Part shown: positions 61,001 to 64,000 of the stretch, in pieces | Numbering within the stretch: position 1 is the first letter of the stretch | How the letters are laid out: each line of letters opens with the position of its first letter | Source: Longitalea luteola | Lineage (GTDB): Bacteria; Bacteroidota; Bacteroidia; Chitinophagales; Chitinophagaceae | Direction: 5' to 3' | NCBI RefSeq assembly: GCF_017356035.1 | Contig: NZ_JAFIQX010000015.1 | Location: 92,353 to 156,352, forward strand | DNA: 64,000 nt | Translations under genes and position numbers: made by a program | Notes under the pieces: model-generated | Database searches by the model: none | The model's input: the letters and a program-made list of their open reading frames with translations, nothing else | Told to the model about the DNA's origin: nothing

Positions 61001-63457
61001 ATGATCAAAAATTATCTTACTGTCGCATTCAGGAATTTGTTTCGCTCAAAGGTATATTCACTCATAAACATTTTTGGACTCGCTATTGGTATGGCGGCCG
61101 GCTTCTTTATTTTTCAGTATGTGTATTTTGAGAGCAGTTATGACAAGTTCCATACAAATGCTGACCGGCTGTACCGGATAAATATGTCCTATTCAGGCAG
61201 CTTTGCCCACCTGGGTGCAACGGCTGCTACGCATCCCGCGGTGGCGCCTGCCATGAAAGCCGAATTTCCTGAAGTAGTTGACTATGTTCGTTTGGTGCCG
61301 CCCAATGTTTTTCTGAAAACAGCTGTAGTATCATATACCGATGAAGACGGACAAACCAAACGGTTCAATGAATCGGATTTTTATTTTGCGGAAAATTCCT
61401 TTTTCAATGTATTCTCTTTTCCACTGCTTGTCGGTGACGCTGCAACTGCCCTGCAAAAGCCCGGATCTATTGTTCTCACAGCAACAATGGCGAAAAAATA
61501 TTTCGGCAATGCCGATCCGGTGGGTAAAACAATTCAGATCAATACAGAGCCATTAGTCGTTACTGCTGTTTGTAAAGATGTACCGGAGAATTCGCATATT
61601 AAATTCAGTATGCTCATTGCGCTGGATAAAAATTTTGAACCGGGTAACTGGGCCTGGCCAGAGTTCTATAATTATGTATTACTGACGCCGGGTGCTGATG
61701 TACGTAAACTGGAAGCTCAATTACCGGCTTTTATCAACAGGCATATGGAAGCTGTTATGAAGGAGTTCGATTTCAGGTCCTATTTCCATCTTCAGCCTTT
61801 AGCGGATATACATTTGAATGATCATTACCGGATGGAACCTGAACCACCTGGTAATAAAAGGACTGTTTATTTCTTGTCGGTATTAGGCGTTTTTATCCTC
61901 ATCATAGCCTGGATCAATTACATTAATTTGACTACCGCCAAATCGATGGAACGGGCGCGCGAGGTAGGATTGCGTAAAGTAGCAGGCGCAAGCCGCTGGC
62001 AGGTAGCCCGGCAGTTCCTGCTGGAAGCTTTTATTATCAACAGTATTGCTTTGCTGGTAGCCATTCTCCTGGTGCTCGCATGCACGCCACTGTTCGATAG
62101 CTTTATAGGTAAAAAGATCAGCAACACTTTTGTATCATCAGGCATCTGGCATAGTTGGCAGTTTGTACTCATCTTTTGTGCCGTATTTATAACCGGCGCA
62201 TTACAAACCGGCGTGTACCCGGCGTTTATATTATCAGCGTTCAAACCGGCGTTGGTGCTGAAAGGCAAATTCACCCGCTCCAATAGGGGCATCCTGTTAC
62301 GTAAAGGCCTGGTGGCTTTTCAATTTGCATTGTCTATTTTACTCATAGCCGGCACCATGATCGTATTCAGACAGCTGATGTATATGCGTAACCAGCACCT
62401 CGGATATAATAAGGACCAGGTATTGATCGTGAAAGCGCCTGCCGTGTTTGATTCCACTTTCATTAGCAAAACCTATACGTTCAGAAACGAGTTGTTAAAG
62501 AATCCGGCAGTCCTGAATATGGCGCCTTCTTCTGACATCCCTGGCCGAAGAATATTTGACCGGAACAGCGTGAGAAAAGCAGGCGAGGAAAAGAACCTTC
62601 GCTTTGTGCCTTTCCTGGTAGAAATTGATCAGCATTTTCTGCCTACCTATCAAATGCAACTGGCTTGTGGCAGCAATCTGCCAGAAAGGGCGGCCGTCGA
62701 TATGTTCAAGACCAGGAAAACCAAGGTACTGATCAACGAGGAAACAGTTAAAAAACTGGGATTTGCGAGTAACGAAGCGGCCCTGAATAAAACCATTTAT
62801 ATTACTACTTGGGCCGGCGAAATTGAAAGTGAAGTGACCGGCGTCGTGAAGAATTATCACCAGCGATCGTTGAAAGATGGTTATGATCCTATCATTTATT
62901 ATCTGAATGGCTTCGGCCAGTGGGGGTATTTTTCCATCAATATGCGAACGACTCACCTGTCGAAAAACCTCGCAGACATAGAGGAATTGTATCATAAATT
63001 GTTTCCGGGCAATGCGTTTGAGCGTTTTTTCCTGAATGAATTCTTTAACCGTCAATACAAAGCAGATGAACAGCTGGGCAATATCATCGGGTTATTTACA
63101 ATACTTGCCATATTTATTGCCTGCCTTGGCTTAACGGGCCTGGCTACTTATGCCATCAAACTGCGGACAAAAGAAATTGGCATCCGCAAAGTGCTGGGCG
63201 CTTCGGCGCAGGGTATCGTCTATTTATTTTACCGTGATTTTATCAAACTGGTTTGTCTGGCAGCAGTGATCGCTATTCCGATCGTGTATTACCTGGCCAG
63301 TAAATGGCTGGAGAATTTTGCTTTTCATATTCAACCCGGCTGGCTTGTTTTTATAGCGGCGCCAATGTTGTTGCTGTTCGTAGCATTCGTCACGATTGGT
63401 GTGCAAAGTGTGCGGGCGGCTCTGGATAACCCGGTGAATAGCTTGCGTAACGATTGA
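61001..63457 (+). CDS. ABC-transporter permease, MacB/FtsX type
   Basis: This protein of 818 residues has two MacB_PCD-FtsX units. The N-terminus (MIKNYLTVAFRNLFRSKVYS, then LINIFGLAIGMAAGFFIFQYV) is typical of these Bacteroidetes permeases. A first FtsX core is near 290-410 (LTTAKSMERAREVGLRKVAG, ASRWQVARQFLLEAFIIN), a second at the C-terminus (IACLGLTGLATYAIKLRTKE, IGIRKVLGASAQGIVYLFY). Periplasmic domains lie between. No ATPase gene is next to it. It may export peptides, lipids or antimicrobials; the cargo is unknown. Confidence 0.93.
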   Translation: MIKNYLTVAFRNLFRSKVYSLINIFGLAIGMAAGFFIFQYVYFESSYDKFHTNADRLYRINMSYSGSFAHLGATAATHPAVAPAMKAEFPEVVDYVRLVPPNVFLKTAVVSYTDEDGQTKRFNESDFYFAENSFFNVFSFPLLVGDAATALQKPGSIVLTATMAKKYFGNADPVGKTIQINTEPLVVTAVCKDVPENSHIKFSMLIALDKNFEPGNWAWPEFYNYVLLTPGADVRKLEAQLPAFINRHMEAVMKEFDFRSYFHLQPLADIHLNDHYRMEPEPPGNKRTVYFLSVLGVFILIIAWINYINLTTAKSMERAREVGLRKVAGASRWQVARQFLLEAFIINSIALLVAILLVLACTPLFDSFIGKKISNTFVSSGIWHSWQFVLIFCAVFITGALQTGVYPAFILSAFKPALVLKGKFTRSNRGILLRKGLVAFQFALSILLIAGTMIVFRQLMYMRNQHLGYNKDQVLIVKAPAVFDSTFISKTYTFRNELLKNPAVLNMAPSSDIPGRRIFDRNSVRKAGEEKNLRFVPFLVEIDQHFLPTYQMQLACGSNLPERAAVDMFKTRKTKVLINEETVKKLGFASNEAALNKTIYITTWAGEIESEVTGVVKNYHQRSLKDGYDPIIYYLNGFGQWGYFSINMRTTHLSKNLADIEELYHKLFPGNAFERFFLNEFFNRQYKADEQLGNIIGLFTILAIFIACLGLTGLATYAIKLRTKEIGIRKVLGASAQGIVYLFYRDFIKLVCLAAVIAIPIVYYLASKWLENFAFHIQPGWLVFIAAPMLLLFVAFVTIGVQSVRAALDNPVNSLRND

Positions 63458-63488
63458 TAGGGCGATCGGAGCAACTTAAAAAACTAAA

Positions 63489-63508
63489 GGCTCACATCGC
63501 TGTGAACC
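63489..63508 (-). terminator. Terminator after tRNA-like copy 1
   Basis: On the minus strand GGTTCACA-GCGA-TGTGAGCC forms an 8-bp stem with one G.T pair, then TTTAGTTTTTT. It recurs at 63662-63681 and 63845-63864. Confidence 0.7.
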
Positions 63509-63552
63509 TTTCTGTTTCTTTGCTCTCCTTCGCTGAGCTTCGGTGAGCGCTG

Positions 63553-63631
63553 TGGGAGTTGACGGGGTCGAACCGCCGACCCTCCCGACTTGCAGTCGGG
63601 ATGCATTAAACCAACTGAGCGATCCTACTAC
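63553..63631 (-). tRNA. tRNA-like copy 1, degenerate 5' half
   Basis: T arm (GGCGG-TTCGACC-CCGTC) and the anticodon arm CCCGA-CTGCAAG-TCGGG (anticodon GCA at 63593-63591) are intact, but the 5' half (AGGATCGCTCAGTTGG...) cannot pair with the 3' acceptor AACTCCC. Probably a pseudo-tRNA. The 5' end is approximate. Confidence 0.4.
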
Positions 63632-63661
63632 ACCCGGTAATTCTTTGAAAGGAATAAAAAA

Positions 63662-63681
63662 GGCTCACATCGCTGTGAACC
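63662..63681 (-). terminator. Terminator after tRNA-like copy 2
   Basis: Same stem as in copy 1, followed on the minus strand by TTTTTTATTCC. Confidence 0.72.
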
Positions 63682-63715
63682 TTTCTGTTTCTTTGCTCTC
63701 TTTCGGTGAGCGCTG

Positions 63716-63792
63716 TGGGAGTTGACGGGGTCGAACCGCCGACCCTCCCGACTTGCAGTCGGGATGATCTAAACCAGTAGAGCTAAACTCGC
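63716..63792 (-). tRNA. tRNA-like copy 2, anticodon GCA (Cys)
   Basis: A 77-base cloverleaf fits: acceptor GCGAGTT/AACTCCC (one mismatch), D stem GCTC/GATC (one mismatch), anticodon stem CCCGA/TCGGG with loop CTGCAAG (anticodon GCA, Cys), T arm GGCGG-TTCGACC-CCGTC. Two bases instead of one lie between D and anticodon stems and the variable loop has six, so a functional tRNA is doubtful. Discriminator A is present, with no encoded CCA. Confidence 0.5.
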
Positions 63793-63844
63793 CGTTACCT
63801 TATGGTTCACATTGTGTGCGTAATAAGATCATTCAATAAAAAAA

Positions 63845-63864
63845 GGCTCACATCGCTGTGAACC
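63845..63864 (-). terminator. Terminator after tRNA-like copy 3
   Basis: Same stem as in copies 1 and 2, followed on the minus strand by TTTTTTTATTG. Confidence 0.72.
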
Positions 63865-63898
63865 TTTCTGTTTCTTTGCTCTCTTTCGGTGAGCGCTG

Positions 63899-63975
63899 TG
63901 GGAGTTGACGGGGTCGAACCGCCGACCCTCCCGACTCGCAGTCGGGATGATCTAAACCAGTAGAGCTAAACTCGC
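63899..63975 (-). tRNA. tRNA-like copy 3, anticodon GCG
   Basis: The cloverleaf is the same as copy 2 and its 5' half is identical, but the anticodon loop reads CTGCGAG, so the anticodon is GCG (Arg) instead of GCA. This one change within an otherwise nearly identical copy speaks for relaxed selection. Same mismatches in acceptor and D stem. Confidence 0.45.
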
Positions 63976-64000
63976 CGTTACCTTATGGTTCACATTGTGT

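Larger units (their letters stand above)
63489..64000 (-). repeat. Tandem array: tRNA-like sequence plus terminator, three copies
   Basis: Three direct copies of about 170-185 bp each hold, on the minus strand, a tRNA-like sequence, a spacer CAGCGCTCACC with GAAAGAGAG, and a hairpin with T tract. Copy starts of the hairpin at 63489, 63662 and 63845 give spacings of 173 and 183. The array runs off the right edge. No spacer-like variable sequence exists, so it is not a CRISPR. Confidence 0.85.

Noticed and set aside
63489..64000. CRISPR array
   Set aside because: Repeats are about 180 bp, contain tRNA-like parts and terminators, and have no unique spacers.

Overview
The window looks like chromosomal DNA of a Bacteroidetes bacterium, most likely a member of the Chitinophagaceae (Niastella/Chitinophaga type). 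The reasons are a SusC/SusD pair with a DUF5017 lipoprotein, TAnnTTTG-type promoter boxes, a CcoN-CcoO fusion oxidase, LytS/LytTR signalling, MacB/FtsX permeases without an ATPase and few Shine-Dalgarno sites. The organism assignment is inferred from gene content only.

Layout. (1) 1-16883: a polysaccharide-utilisation locus on the minus strand (SusC, SusD, DUF5017 lipoprotein, sodium:solute symporter, two related large secreted proteins of unknown activity, and a beta-helix protein cut by the window edge), with a divergent LacI regulator; two tandem dyads lie between lacI and susC. (2) 16970-19368: an arsenic operon arsR-arsM-arsC-methyltransferase with two copies of an ArsR-type operator and no exporter gene. 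(3) 19460-25164: small proteins, a lone receiver, YcaQ-like and AlkD-like DNA repair proteins, DoxX and a geranylgeranyl-reductase-like flavoprotein. (4) 25254-31197: a candidate surface-assembly system, made of a two-domain Ig-like chaperone or WxL-interacting-like protein, three secreted all-beta subunits with WxL-like features, a small secreted protein and a 916-residue usher-like outer-membrane protein, with a strong hairpin between the last subunit and the barrel gene. (5) 31385-40887: a GH28 protein, a LytS/LytTR pair, a first HlyD/MFS efflux pair with AraC regulator, a nucleotidyltransferase, a metallophosphoesterase and a DUF481-type protein. (6) 40918-46947: small genes, a barrel-gene remnant, and a second AraC-TolC-HlyD-MFS efflux set. 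(7) 47038-60766: a microaerobic/NO respiration block: ric, a FixL-like PAS kinase, a receiver-Crp fusion regulator, ccoI, ccoS, ccoNO, ccoQ-like, ccoP, ccoG, ccoH, a TauE/SafE protein and hemN. (8) 61001-64000: an FtsX-type permease, then tandem copies of a tRNA-like sequence each followed by a terminator.

How it fits together. Region 7 reads as one regulon: TGA(C/T)-N4-(A/G)TCA dyads lie upstream of ric, ccoI, ccoS and hemN, and the locus encodes a Crp-family output domain fused to a receiver plus a PAS kinase that keeps the FixL haem-ligand His and the distal Arg. Signals that gene annotation does not explain are the degenerate 7- and 8-bp tandem repeats in many intergenic gaps, two of which share an exact 20-mer about 26 kb apart, and the tRNA-like array at the right edge.
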